A stretch of 64,000 nucleotides of DNA from Micromonospora phaseoli. Lineage in GTDB: Bacteria; Actinomycetota; Actinomycetes; Mycobacteriales; Micromonosporaceae. Location: positions 214,843 through 278,842 of the forward strand of contig NZ_FNYV01000003.1 of the NCBI RefSeq assembly GCF_900109115.1, in the 5' to 3' direction. Shown one piece after another: positions 23,658 to 31,964 of the stretch (the first letter of the stretch is position 1; each line of letters opens with the position of its first letter). A program made the position numbers and the translations under genes. The notes under the pieces are model-generated. The model was given only the letters and a program-made list of their open reading frames with translations, had not been told where the DNA came from and made no database searches.

Positions 23658-25366
23658 CGCAGTTCCTCCTCGTCGACCCTGATCACCCAGTTGGCGAACG
23701 TCTCGCCCTCGGTCCGGCCGGCCAGGTAGCGCAGGGCCAACCGCTCGACATACTCGGGAAGCTCCTCGGCGGTCGTCTTCAGGCCACGCAGCTTGCGCCC
23801 GAAGCCGGACGTCCGGCCCTCGGCCATGCCCAACCCACCGCCGAGGTGCACCTGGAAGCCCTCCACCTGACGGCCGTCGGGGCCGGTCACCAGCTGACCC
23901 TTGAGGCCGATGTCGGCGACCTGGGTCCGGGCGCAGGCGTTCGGACAGCCGTTGATGTGGATGGAGATGTCCGCGTCGAAGTCGCGCAGTCGCTGCTCCA
24001 GCCGGGCCACCAGATCCTCGCCGAGCGCCTTGGTCTCGACGATCGCGAGCTTGCAGTACTCGATGCCGGTGCAGGCCATGGTGCCGCGCCGCCAGGCCGA
24101 CGGACGGGCCTCAAGGCCGATCCCGCGCAGCCCGTCGACCAGCGACTCCGTCCGCCCCGGCGGCACGTCGAGCACCAGCAGCTTCTGGTACGGGGTGAGT
24201 CGCACCCGGCCGCTGCCGTGCGCCTCGACCACGTCCGCGAGCTGGGCCAGCTGGCTGCCGGACACCCGCCCGACCACCGGAGCGGCACCGACGTAGTTGC
24301 GGCCGTCACGCTGAACGTGCACGCCGATGTGGTCGATCGGCTTGTCCGGCAGCTCCGGGGCGGGCCCGTCGAGCATCGTCCGGCCCAGGTACTCCTTCTC
24401 CAGCACCTCGCGGAACTTCGCCACACCCCAGTCGGCGACCAGGAACTTCAGCCGGGCCCGGTGCCGCAGCCGGCGGTAGCCGTAGTCGCGGAAGATGCCG
24501 ACCACCCCGGCCCAGACGTCGGGCACCTCGGCCAGCGGCACCCAGACGCCGAGCCGTTGGGCCAGCATCGGGTTGGTGGACAGCCCGCCGCCGACCCACA
24601 GGTCGAAGCCCGGGCCGTGGTCCGGATGATCGACACCGAGGAAGGCGATGTCGTTCGCCTCGTACGGGGTGTCCACCAGCCACGAGATCGACGACTTGAA
24701 CTTGCGGGGCAGGTTGGAGTACTGCTTGTCGCCGACGTACCGCCGGACGATCTCGTCGATCGCGGAGGTGGGGTCGACCAGCTCGGCCTCGGCCACCCCG
24801 GCGACCGGGCTGCCCAGCACGATGCGGGGGCAGTCGCCGCACGCCTCGGTGGTCTGCAGCCCGACGGACTCCAGCCGCCGCCAGATCTCCGGCATGTCCT
24901 CGACCCGGATCCAGTGGTACTGGATGTTCTGCCGGTCGGTGATGTCGGCGGTGTCCCGGGCGAACTCCCGGGAGATCTCGGCGATCATCCGCAGCTGCGC
25001 CAGGTCGAGCTGGCCGCCGTCGACGCGTACCCGCAGCATGAAGTACTCGTCTTCCAGCTCGTGCGGCTCCAGCACGGCGGTACGCCCACCGTCGATGCCC
25101 GCCTTGCGCTGGGTGTAGAGCCCCCACCAGCGGAACCGGCCGCGCAGGTCCTGCGGGTCGATGGAGGCGAAGCCACGGTGGGCGTAGATGTTCTCGATCC
25201 GGTCCCGCACGTTGAGCGGGTCGTCGTCCTTCTTGATCCGCTCGTTGGGGTTGAGTGGCTCCCGGTGCCCGAGCGCCCACTGGCCCTCGCCACGGGGGCG
25301 TCGGGGCGTCCGAGCCGGGCGCCCCGGAGCATCCCCGGAGCGGGCCGGAATCTCACTGACTGCCAT
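23654..25366 (-). CDS. sir: Ferredoxin-dependent sulfite/nitrite reductase
   Basis: A 570-residue siroheme enzyme that reduces sulfite to sulfide with six electrons from ferredoxin. It has both half-repeats: siroheme-contacting TTEACGDCPRIVLGSPVAG in the first, and the cluster ligands CTGIEYC and CPNAC (C-x5-C...C-x3-C) near residues 432-475. The Tyr-Cys neighbour in GIEYCKLA matches the cross-linked pair known in mycobacterial NirA, which acts as sulfite reductase. The cysH/chelatase context favours sulfite over nitrite. Start ATG at 25366, GAGGACGCC upstream. It is the first gene of the operon. Confidence 0.94.
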   Translation of the reverse strand: MAVSEIPARSGDAPGRPARTPRRPRGEGQWALGHREPLNPNERIKKDDDPLNVRDRIENIYAHRGFASIDPQDLRGRFRWWGLYTQRKAGIDGGRTAVLEPHELEDEYFMLRVRVDGGQLDLAQLRMIAEISREFARDTADITDRQNIQYHWIRVEDMPEIWRRLESVGLQTTEACGDCPRIVLGSPVAGVAEAELVDPTSAIDEIVRRYVGDKQYSNLPRKFKSSISWLVDTPYEANDIAFLGVDHPDHGPGFDLWVGGGLSTNPMLAQRLGVWVPLAEVPDVWAGVVGIFRDYGYRRLRHRARLKFLVADWGVAKFREVLEKEYLGRTMLDGPAPELPDKPIDHIGVHVQRDGRNYVGAAPVVGRVSGSQLAQLADVVEAHGSGRVRLTPYQKLLVLDVPPGRTESLVDGLRGIGLEARPSAWRRGTMACTGIEYCKLAIVETKALGEDLVARLEQRLRDFDADISIHINGCPNACARTQVADIGLKGQLVTGPDGRQVEGFQVHLGGGLGMAEGRTSGFGRKLRGLKTTAEELPEYVERLALRYLAGRTEGETFANWVIRVDEEELR

Positions 25367-25704
25367 CGCGGCGTCCTCCGTTTGTCTGCTGTGCCTCGGT
25401 TGGCTACGCGGACGCGACGACCGGATTCCGGAGGGGCCGTGGGACGGCGATGTCTTGACCGGCCGGCGCGCTGCGTGCCCGGGCAGAAATGGTCTCGGGC
25501 GTCGTCAGTGAGCCGGACAGATGGCGCTGCGTACGCGGCCGTAATCAACGTGGCGGCGAGCCACGAAGCGGCGGACCACAGCGGCAGTCATGAGCGTCAT
25601 GTTGCCACACCAGGCACCGGGCGGCCAATGAGCACGTGCGGGATCCCACATCACGGGCGGTCGCTGTGGCCACCCGGAGCGCGACCGTGTGGCAGGCTCA
25701 CAAC
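25367..25704. other. 338-base divergent intergenic region (sir / GT39)
   Basis: No ORF here looks real. It must hold the sulfite-operon promoter (leftward) and the GT39 promoter; CAGGCT at 25693 lies six bases before the GT39 ATG. An inverted repeat GGTCGC...GCGACC (about 25659-25687) is the only notable structure. Confidence 0.5.
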
Positions 25705-27231
25705 ATGGGGGATTTGTCCGGTAGGTCGATTCCGACCGCCGGAACGGGCGTCCGGCTGAGCGGGACGCGGTTGCGCTCGCTGCCGGTGTGGCTGGCCCCG
25801 GCGGGCGTAGCTCTGGTGGTGACGCTGGTCGGACTCGACGACGCCCAGCCGTGGCGCGACGAGTTGGCGACCTGGAGCGCCGCCACCCGGGGAACCGCCG
25901 GCCTGCTCCGGCTGGCTGGCACCATCGACGCCGCCGCCGGCCCGTACTACCTGCTCATGCACGCCTGGGTGGCGGTGGCCGGCGACTCGGTGGCCGCGCT
26001 GCGCCTGCCGTCCGCGCTGGCGATGGCCCTGGCTGCCGGTCTGACCGCGGCGCTCGGGGCACGACTGTGGGACGCCCGGGTCGGCACCCTCGCCGGGCTG
26101 CTGTTCGCGGTGCTCCCCGGCACCTCCCGGTACGCCCAGGAGGCCCGGCCCTACGCCCTGGCCACCGCGCTCGCCGTGCTGAGCACCCTGTTGCTGGTCG
26201 ACGCGCTGCGCCACCCCGGCTGGCGCCGTTGGACCGGCTACGCCGCCGCGACCACCGCCCTCGGGCTGACCCATCTGGTCGCGCTGACCCTGCTCGCCGC
26301 CCACGCGGTCGCCGTGCTCAGCCCCGCGGTCCGGTGCGCCCTCGGAGCCGGCCGGACGCAGAGCGCAGACGAGGAGCAGGGGCTGCCGCGCGACCGGCCG
26401 GTCCGGTACTGGTTGGCCGCGCTGGTGCCGGTGGCGGTGGCGGTAGCCCCCCTGGCCCTGCTGGCCCGGGGCCAGCGGGCACGGCAGCTCGACTGGGTGG
26501 ACACCACCCGGCCCGCAGACCTGGCGGCGCTGGCCGGCGGGGTGGCGCAGAGCGGCGTGGTCGGTGGCGCACTGGTCGGGCTCGCCGCGCTCGGTGCCGT
26601 CCGAGCCGGTCGCCGCGGGCTGTTGCCGACGAGTTGCGTCCTGCTGCCGGTGCTGCTGCTCTTCCTCGCCGGGCTGGTCGTGCCCCTCTGGGTACCGCGG
26701 TATCTGGTCTTCGTGGTGCCCTTCGGCTGCCTGCTGGCCGGCGTCGCGCTGGCCACGGTCCGGTTGCCGGCCGCACTGGTCGTGGTGGCCCTGACCGGAC
26801 TGCTCGGCGTACCTGACCAGATGGCGTTGCGCCGCACCCACGAGTGGCCGCGCAGCGCGGCGGTCGACTACCGGGGCGCGGCCCGGATCGTCGCGGACGG
26901 TCAGCGCCCCGGCGACGTGATCGTCTACTCGCCCCGGGACAGCTGGCTCTTCCTCGACCTCGGTCTCGGCTACCACCTCGGCGGCCGGCTCCCACGGGAC
27001 GCGCTGCTGGCGCAGCGGCAGCGGCAGCGGGGCGACCTGTGGGCCACCGAATGCGACCGGCCGGCGGAGTGCCTGTCCGGCGCCGACCGGGTCTGGCTGG
27101 TGCTGGCTGGTCGCCGGGACGATCCGCTGGCAGCCGTACCCGGGGCCAAGGGGGACGCGCTGCGCGCGGGTTTCACGGTCACTCAGGTCTGGCCGCACCC
27201 CGGCCTCACCGTGGCCCTGCTCACCCGCTGA
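25705..27231 (+). CDS. GT39-family (mannosyltransferase-like) membrane glycosyltransferase
   Basis: A 508-residue polytopic protein of the GT-C superfamily. The first outside loop has the expected acidic pair in LDDAQPWRDELATWS (Asp-Glu), followed by about ten hydrophobic segments (ALAMALAAGLTAAL, LAGLLFAVLPG, LGLTHLVALTLLAAHAVAVL, VLLPVLLLFLAGLVVPLW and others). A soluble C-terminal domain of about 140 residues follows. Such enzymes move a sugar from a polyprenyl phosphate to a protein or glycolipid outside; the acceptor is unknown. The start is ATG at 25705. Convergent with the pdtaS-like gene, 18 bases between stops. Confidence 0.85.
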   Translation: MGDLSGRSIPTAGTGVRLSGTRLRSLPVWLAPAGVALVVTLVGLDDAQPWRDELATWSAATRGTAGLLRLAGTIDAAAGPYYLLMHAWVAVAGDSVAALRLPSALAMALAAGLTAALGARLWDARVGTLAGLLFAVLPGTSRYAQEARPYALATALAVLSTLLLVDALRHPGWRRWTGYAAATTALGLTHLVALTLLAAHAVAVLSPAVRCALGAGRTQSADEEQGLPRDRPVRYWLAALVPVAVAVAPLALLARGQRARQLDWVDTTRPADLAALAGGVAQSGVVGGALVGLAALGAVRAGRRGLLPTSCVLLPVLLLFLAGLVVPLWVPRYLVFVVPFGCLLAGVALATVRLPAALVVVALTGLLGVPDQMALRRTHEWPRSAAVDYRGAARIVADGQRPGDVIVYSPRDSWLFLDLGLGYHLGGRLPRDALLAQRQRQRGDLWATECDRPAECLSGADRVWLVLAGRRDDPLAAVPGAKGDALRAGFTVTQVWPHPGLTVALLTR

Positions 27232-27249
27232 CCCAGCACCGGAGTGGGG

Positions 27250-28896
27250 TCAGACGGCGGAGCGGCCGTCGGGGGTGGCGGTGCGGGCCAGCGGGACGGC
27301 CAGAAATGCCTCGGTGCCGCCGTCAGCCCCGGGACGCAGCTCGATGCTGCCGCGCAGTTCGCCGGTGACCAGCGCCCGGACGATCTGCAGCCCCAGCTTG
27401 CCGTCGCCCTCGGCGTCGAAACCGGCCGGCAGCCCCCGCCCGTTGTCGGCGACGGTCACGTGCAGCATCTTGCGGAACCGGTGGGCCGACACCACCACCT
27501 CGGGCACCGCCGTCCGCTCCCCCTCCCCGGTCGCCGCCGGCCCGAGATCGGCAGCAGGCACAGAGCCGGCAGCCGCAGGGCCGGCAGCAGGCACAGAGCC
27601 GGCAGCAGGCACGGTACCGGGTGTCAGGTCTTCGGCGGCCGGCGGGAAACCGTGTTCGACGGCGTTGAGCAGCAGCTCGTTGAGGACCATCACCAGCGAG
27701 GTGGCGATCTCCGCCGGCAGTACGCCGAAGGTGCCCTTGCGCCGCATTCCGACGGTCACCTCGGTCGCCGCCACCTCGGTCGCCGCGTTGGCCACCCGGT
27801 CAACGATCCCGTCGAACTCGACCACCTCGTCACTGGACATGGAGAGCGTCTCGTGCACCAGGGCGATCGACGCCACCCGCCGCACGGATTCCTCCAGGGC
27901 CACCCGCGCCTCGGGCATCGAGACCCGGCGAGCCTGCAACCGCAGCAGTGCCGCGACGGTCTGCAGGTTGTTCTTCACCCGGTGGTGGATCTCCCGGATG
28001 GTGGCGTCCTTGGTGATCAGGGCGCGGTCGCGGCGGCGTACCTCGGTGATGTCGCGGACCAGCACCAGCGCGCCGATCGGCACTCCGGCGGGCATCAGCG
28101 GCAGGGCCCGGGTGAGCATGGTCGCACCGCGCGCGTCGATCTCCCGCCGGGGCGGCGCCTCGCCGCGCAACGCGGCGAGGATGCCGTTCGCGGCGTCCGT
28201 GCCCTCCAGGGGATCGCCGGCCAGCCGGCGGTGCAGCACCGCGAGATCCTCGCCCACCAGATGGGAGGCGTGGCCCAACCGGCGGTACGCCGACTGCGCG
28301 TTCGGGCTGGCGTAGGTGACCTTGCCGCCGGCGTCCAGCCGGACCAGTCCGTCGCCGACCCGCGGAGCCGAGGTCGTCTCCCCCGGGTGCCGGGGCGGCG
28401 GGAAGGTGCCGTCGGCGATCATCTGCGCCAGGTCGTCGGCCGTGGTCAGGTAGTTCAGCTCCAGCTGGCTGGGGGTACGGGCGGTGGACAGGTTGGTGTC
28501 CCGGCCCACCACGGCGATCACCTCGCCGGATTCGCCGTCGGCGGTACGCAGCCGGACCGGGATGGCCTCGTGCCGGGCGGGCACGTCGCCGTACCAGACC
28601 GGGTCGCCCTCCCGCCAGATCCGCCCCTGCCGGTAGGCGACCTCCAGGTGCGCCACCTCCGGCCCGCCGACGATCCGTCCCACCTGGTCGTCCTGGTACG
28701 CGGTGGGTGCGGTGGTCGGGCGGACCTGGGCCACGCAGAGGAAACTGCCCTCGTCGTCCACCGGTACCCAGAGCAGCAGATCCGCGAAGGAGAGGTCGGA
28801 CAGCAACTGCCAGTCACCGGCGATGCGGTGCAGGTGGTCGATGTCGGCCCGGCGTAGAAGGGTGTGCTCCTCGGCGAGATCGCGCAGCGTTGACAC
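27250..28896 (-). CDS. pdtaS: PdtaS-type cytoplasmic sensor histidine kinase
   Basis: A 548-residue kinase collinear with mycobacterial PdtaS (Rv3220c): N-terminal GAF-like domain (MSTLRDLAEEHTLLRRADID), a PAS domain (GDGLVRLDAGGKVTYASPNA), the HisKA_2 phosphoacceptor IREIHHRVKNNLQTVAALL and an HATPase domain (LNELLLNAVEHGF, VADNGRGLP, LGLQIVRALV). It has no membrane segment. PdtaS signals to the ANTAR regulator PdtaR, which acts on RNA; no pdtaR is in the window. Between N-box and G-box an extra 40-residue Ala/Pro/Gly stretch interrupts the ATPase domain, encoded by a DNA tandem repeat. The start is GTG at 28896. Confidence 0.93.
   Translation of the reverse strand: MSTLRDLAEEHTLLRRADIDHLHRIAGDWQLLSDLSFADLLLWVPVDDEGSFLCVAQVRPTTAPTAYQDDQVGRIVGGPEVAHLEVAYRQGRIWREGDPVWYGDVPARHEAIPVRLRTADGESGEVIAVVGRDTNLSTARTPSQLELNYLTTADDLAQMIADGTFPPPRHPGETTSAPRVGDGLVRLDAGGKVTYASPNAQSAYRRLGHASHLVGEDLAVLHRRLAGDPLEGTDAANGILAALRGEAPPRREIDARGATMLTRALPLMPAGVPIGALVLVRDITEVRRRDRALITKDATIREIHHRVKNNLQTVAALLRLQARRVSMPEARVALEESVRRVASIALVHETLSMSSDEVVEFDGIVDRVANAATEVAATEVTVGMRRKGTFGVLPAEIATSLVMVLNELLLNAVEHGFPPAAEDLTPGTVPAAGSVPAAGPAAAGSVPAADLGPAATGEGERTAVPEVVVSAHRFRKMLHVTVADNGRGLPAGFDAEGDGKLGLQIVRALVTGELRGSIELRPGADGGTEAFLAVPLARTATPDGRSAV
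27550..27618. repeat. 18-base tandem repeat inside pdtaS
   Basis: GGCAGCAGGCACAGAGCC occurs at 27550-27567 and 27583-27600, and a third partial copy starts at 27601; a 15-base degenerate unit lies between the first two. On the coding strand it gives a GSVPAA-type repeat in the loop between N-box and G-box of the ATPase domain. Copy number could vary between strains. Confidence 0.8.
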
Positions 28897-28921
28897 GCCG
28901 ACCAGGGTGCCACGCCGGGGG

Positions 28922-29974
28922 TCACATCGTCGCGGTGACCTTCTTCAACCCCCGCGGCGCGTCCGGGTTCTCGCCCCGGGCCAGGGCCAGCGCCAGCGCC
29001 AGCCGCTGCAACGGCAGGATGTCCAGCAGCGGCGCGTACCGCTCGTCGACCTCGGGCACGGGGATGCGGGTGGCGCCGTCGACCTCGGCGGAGCCGACCA
29101 CGACCACGTCGGCGCGTCGCTCGCCGAGCCGGGGCAGCACCTCACCCATCGCCCGTCCACCCGGCCCCGAGCCGACCACCGCCAGCACCGGCACGTCCGG
29201 GTCGGTCATGGCGAGCGGGCCGTGCAGCAGGTCGGCGCCGGAGAAGGCCAGCGCCGGCAGGTACGAGGTCTCCATCAGCTTGAGCGCCGCCTCCCGCGCG
29301 GTCGGGTACGCGTACCCCCGGCCGGTGGTGACCAGTTGGGCGGCGAAGCGGTAGCGCGGCGCGAGCTGCGCGGCGGTGGGGTCGGCCAGGGTGCGGGCGG
29401 CCAGCTCGGGCAGGGCGGCCAGGTCCTGGCGTACCTCGGCGGGCAACGCGCCGTCGCCGGCCCGGACCCCCTCCACCAGCATCAGCAGGGCAAGCAGTTC
29501 GGCGGTGTACGTCTTGGTGGCGGCCACCGCCCGCTCGTGCCCGGCGGCGATGTCCACGGCGAGGTCGGCGGTGGTGGCCAGCGGTGAGTCCGGCGCGTTG
29601 GTGACCGCCAGGGTGAGCGCGCCCGAGTCCCGGGCGGCCCGGAGTACCTCGGCCAGGTCGGGCGAGCCGCCACTCTGGCTGACCCCGACGACCAGGGCGT
29701 CGGAGAGGTCCGGCCGGGCGCCGAAGAGGGTGACGGCGCTCGGCGAGGCGAGGCCGGCTGGCAGACCGAGGCGGATCTCGGTGAGGTAGGCGGCGTAGAG
29801 GGCGGCGTGGTCGGAGGTGCCCCGCGCGGTGAACACCACGTGCCGGGGGCGGCGCTCGGCGACCGCCGCGGCCACCCGGGCGATCGAAGCGGCGTGCTCG
29901 GTGGAGAGCAACCGCTCGTAACCGGCCGGCTGCTCGTCGATGTCGGCGGCCATGCCGCTACCTGGGCGCGTCAC
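28922..29974 (-). CDS. Double SIS-domain sugar-phosphate isomerase-like protein
   Basis: A 350-residue protein with two SIS domains (about residues 40-165 and 205-330), similar to the isomerase half of GlmS: FTARGTSDHAALYAAYL, VVGVSQSGGSPDLAEVL, AVAATKTYTAEL and GRGYAYPTAREAALKLMETSY. The glutaminase domain is missing, so it may be a glucosamine-6-phosphate deaminase/isomerase (AgaS/NagS-like) or a sugar-binding regulator. The GTG at 29974 is chosen because GGAGGGG lies five bases before it; an ATG at 29953 lacks such a site. It is alone, divergent from the TPR gene. Confidence 0.85.
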   Translation of the reverse strand: MTRPGSGMAADIDEQPAGYERLLSTEHAASIARVAAAVAERRPRHVVFTARGTSDHAALYAAYLTEIRLGLPAGLASPSAVTLFGARPDLSDALVVGVSQSGGSPDLAEVLRAARDSGALTLAVTNAPDSPLATTADLAVDIAAGHERAVAATKTYTAELLALLMLVEGVRAGDGALPAEVRQDLAALPELAARTLADPTAAQLAPRYRFAAQLVTTGRGYAYPTAREAALKLMETSYLPALAFSGADLLHGPLAMTDPDVPVLAVVGSGPGGRAMGEVLPRLGERRADVVVVGSAEVDGATRIPVPEVDERYAPLLDILPLQRLALALALARGENPDAPRGLKKVTATM

Positions 29975-30147
29975 GAAGTCCCCTCCCCTGCGCGATAGGC
30001 GCGCGTTTGCTGCTCAGTCTTGCACCTTTTCCTCATTCCGAGCAATTGAACGAGCAGAAATGCGCAGTGGATCACCAAAATTGGGTGGCGTCACCTACGC
30101 TGACCCGACCTCACCGCGCAACCGGTACCGACGAGTGGAAGGACGAC

Positions 30148-31821
30148 GTGGCCGAGGGAACGGACGACCGGGCGTTGCCGGCGACGGAGGAACTGGCCCT
30201 GGCCCGGCGGGCCCTGGACTCCGGCGAGCTGGCGCACGCCGCTGAGCATGTCGCGGCCGCGCTGGCCCGCGCCCCGACCCTGCCCGAGGTACACGAGACC
30301 CTCGCCCACCTCGCCGCGGCCAGCGGAGACGGCGGGGTCGGCCTGTTCCCGTTGCAACACCACACCTTCGTCGGCGCGGTCGTCGCCCGCGCGCACCTGC
30401 TCGCCGCGGCCGGCCGCCCGGCCGAGGGCCTTGATCTTCTGGTCGCGGCCACCGCGCACGCACCCCGGGCGGACTGGGCCGGGGTGCCCTGGGTGACCTC
30501 ACCGGAGTTGGCCGAGCGGCTCGGCCCCGACGCCGCGGCGCGGGTGTTGATGCAGGTCTGCGCCGCCGCCCCCGATCCGGTGCCGCCCTCGGACCGGACG
30601 GCGCTGGCGGCCTATCTCACGCTGGCCCGTAACGCGGTCACCGTCCATCCGGAGCACGGCCTGCTGCTGGGCACCGCGTCCGCGCTGGCCCGGCGGGTCG
30701 GCGAGGTACCGCTCGCGGTGCGCTGGGCCAGCCGGGGCGTACGCGCGACGCCGTCGAAGATGGGCGAGGTCTGGTTCGGGTACGCCCTACGCAGCGCCGG
30801 CCGGACCCGCGAGGCGCTCGCCGCACTGCGCCGGGCCGTCGACCACGACCCGGACGACCTGGCGGTGTACGCCGACATCGCCGGCACGCTGGCCGACCAC
30901 GGGCGGCTGGCGGAGGCGCTGAGCTGGATCGAGCGCGCGCTGGCCCGCAACCCGTCCTTCGACTGTGCGGTGCACACCGCCCACCGGCTCAGGTTCCAGC
31001 ACGACGGTGAGGTGCGGCACCTGGTCGGCCTCGCCGACTTCATCCGCGATCATCCCGACGACTCGCACGAGCACAGCGACCTGGCCGAGTGCTGCCGCGG
31101 TCGACCATGGCTGGGGCAGCTCACTCCGGTCGCGCCGCCCGCGAGACCGGGTGCCGAGGGGCGGCCGGGCCCGGTACGCCCGACGCCGCAGCCACCCTCG
31201 GCGGAGGCGGCGCGCCGGCTGCGCGAACTCGCCCATCCGGCCTGGCCGCACCCGCCGGCGGCATACGACGCCGCGGTCGGCCTGGCCACCCTCGACCTGC
31301 CCGATCTGCTCGGTCTGCTGGTCCATCCACCCGACACCCCGAAGACCGCGCTGGGTCAGGTGCTCTCCGGCCAGGACCCGGCGCTGTGGGTGCGCTGCGT
31401 GCAGGTCTGGGCCTGCCTCGGCCTGCTGCACCACCGCACCGACGAACCCTGGGCTGGCTCGACCCGGCGGCGCGTGCTGGTGGACCTGGCCCGCGACCCG
31501 GACGAGGCAGCCGGCGAGGCGGCCCTGTTCGCCCTGGTGACCGCCGCCTGGGTCGACCCGTCCGTCCGACCCGACGTGGCCCAGGTGGTCGCCGGGCGGC
31601 TCGCCGCGGTGGCCAAGGCGGCCCGGGTACAGCCGGTACCGGCCGCCCCCTCGCTGGCCCACCTGGCGCTGGCCACCCCCGACCTGGACCGGGACACCGT
31701 CATCCTGGCTCAGGAGTTGGCCGGCCTGCGCGGCGGACGGCGCCGCCACCGGCTGCGCCGTTTGCTGCGCCGCCTGCTGCATCCGCTCCGGCCCCGCCTA
31801 CCCGGCCCGCCACCGCCCTGA
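30148..31821 (+). CDS. Tetratricopeptide-repeat protein
   Basis: A 557-residue soluble protein. Helix-turn-helix TPR pairs are visible near the N terminus (LALARRALDSGELAHAAEHV) and in the middle (GYALRSAGRTREALAALRRAV, DIAGTLADHGRLAEALSWIERAL). The C-terminal half (from about residue 370) has a Pro-rich linker, then Trp-containing alpha-helical repeats in which whole-protein family is unclear, and a basic GRRRHRLRRLLRRLLHPLR end. Such proteins are scaffolds; the partner is unknown. The start is GTG at 30148, with GGAAGGA five bases upstream. A GTTAAG repeat follows. Confidence 0.75.
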   Translation: MAEGTDDRALPATEELALARRALDSGELAHAAEHVAAALARAPTLPEVHETLAHLAAASGDGGVGLFPLQHHTFVGAVVARAHLLAAAGRPAEGLDLLVAATAHAPRADWAGVPWVTSPELAERLGPDAAARVLMQVCAAAPDPVPPSDRTALAAYLTLARNAVTVHPEHGLLLGTASALARRVGEVPLAVRWASRGVRATPSKMGEVWFGYALRSAGRTREALAALRRAVDHDPDDLAVYADIAGTLADHGRLAEALSWIERALARNPSFDCAVHTAHRLRFQHDGEVRHLVGLADFIRDHPDDSHEHSDLAECCRGRPWLGQLTPVAPPARPGAEGRPGPVRPTPQPPSAEAARRLRELAHPAWPHPPAAYDAAVGLATLDLPDLLGLLVHPPDTPKTALGQVLSGQDPALWVRCVQVWACLGLLHHRTDEPWAGSTRRRVLVDLARDPDEAAGEAALFALVTAAWVDPSVRPDVAQVVAGRLAAVAKAARVQPVPAAPSLAHLALATPDLDRDTVILAQELAGLRGGRRRHRLRRLLRRLLHPLRPRLPGPPPP

Positions 31822-31907
31822 CTGTGACAGCCCGGCACCGCCCGACGCAGCCCGGCACCGGGCAGCCGGCACCGCACGACGCAGCCCGGCGCGACGCGGA
31901 TGGCGAT

Positions 31908-31960
31908 GTTAAGAGGGGGCCCTTCCTATACGCCAGGCGTTAAGAAGGGCCCCTTCCTTT
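31908..31960 (+). repeat. GTTAAG/GGGGCCCC intergenic repeat, copy 3
   Basis: Reads GTTAAGAGGGGGCCCTTCCT, ATACGCCAGGC, GTTAAGAAGGGGCCC-like and CTTCCTTT. It lies between the convergent TPR and MFS genes, ending at the MFS stop. The 85 bases before it hold short CAGCCCGGCACCG repeats. Confidence 0.8.
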
Positions 31961-31964
31961 CACG

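Noticed and set aside
27550..27618. Possible CRISPR-like array because of regular 18-base units
   Set aside because: The units lie inside a coding sequence, have no unique spacers and code for a low-complexity loop.
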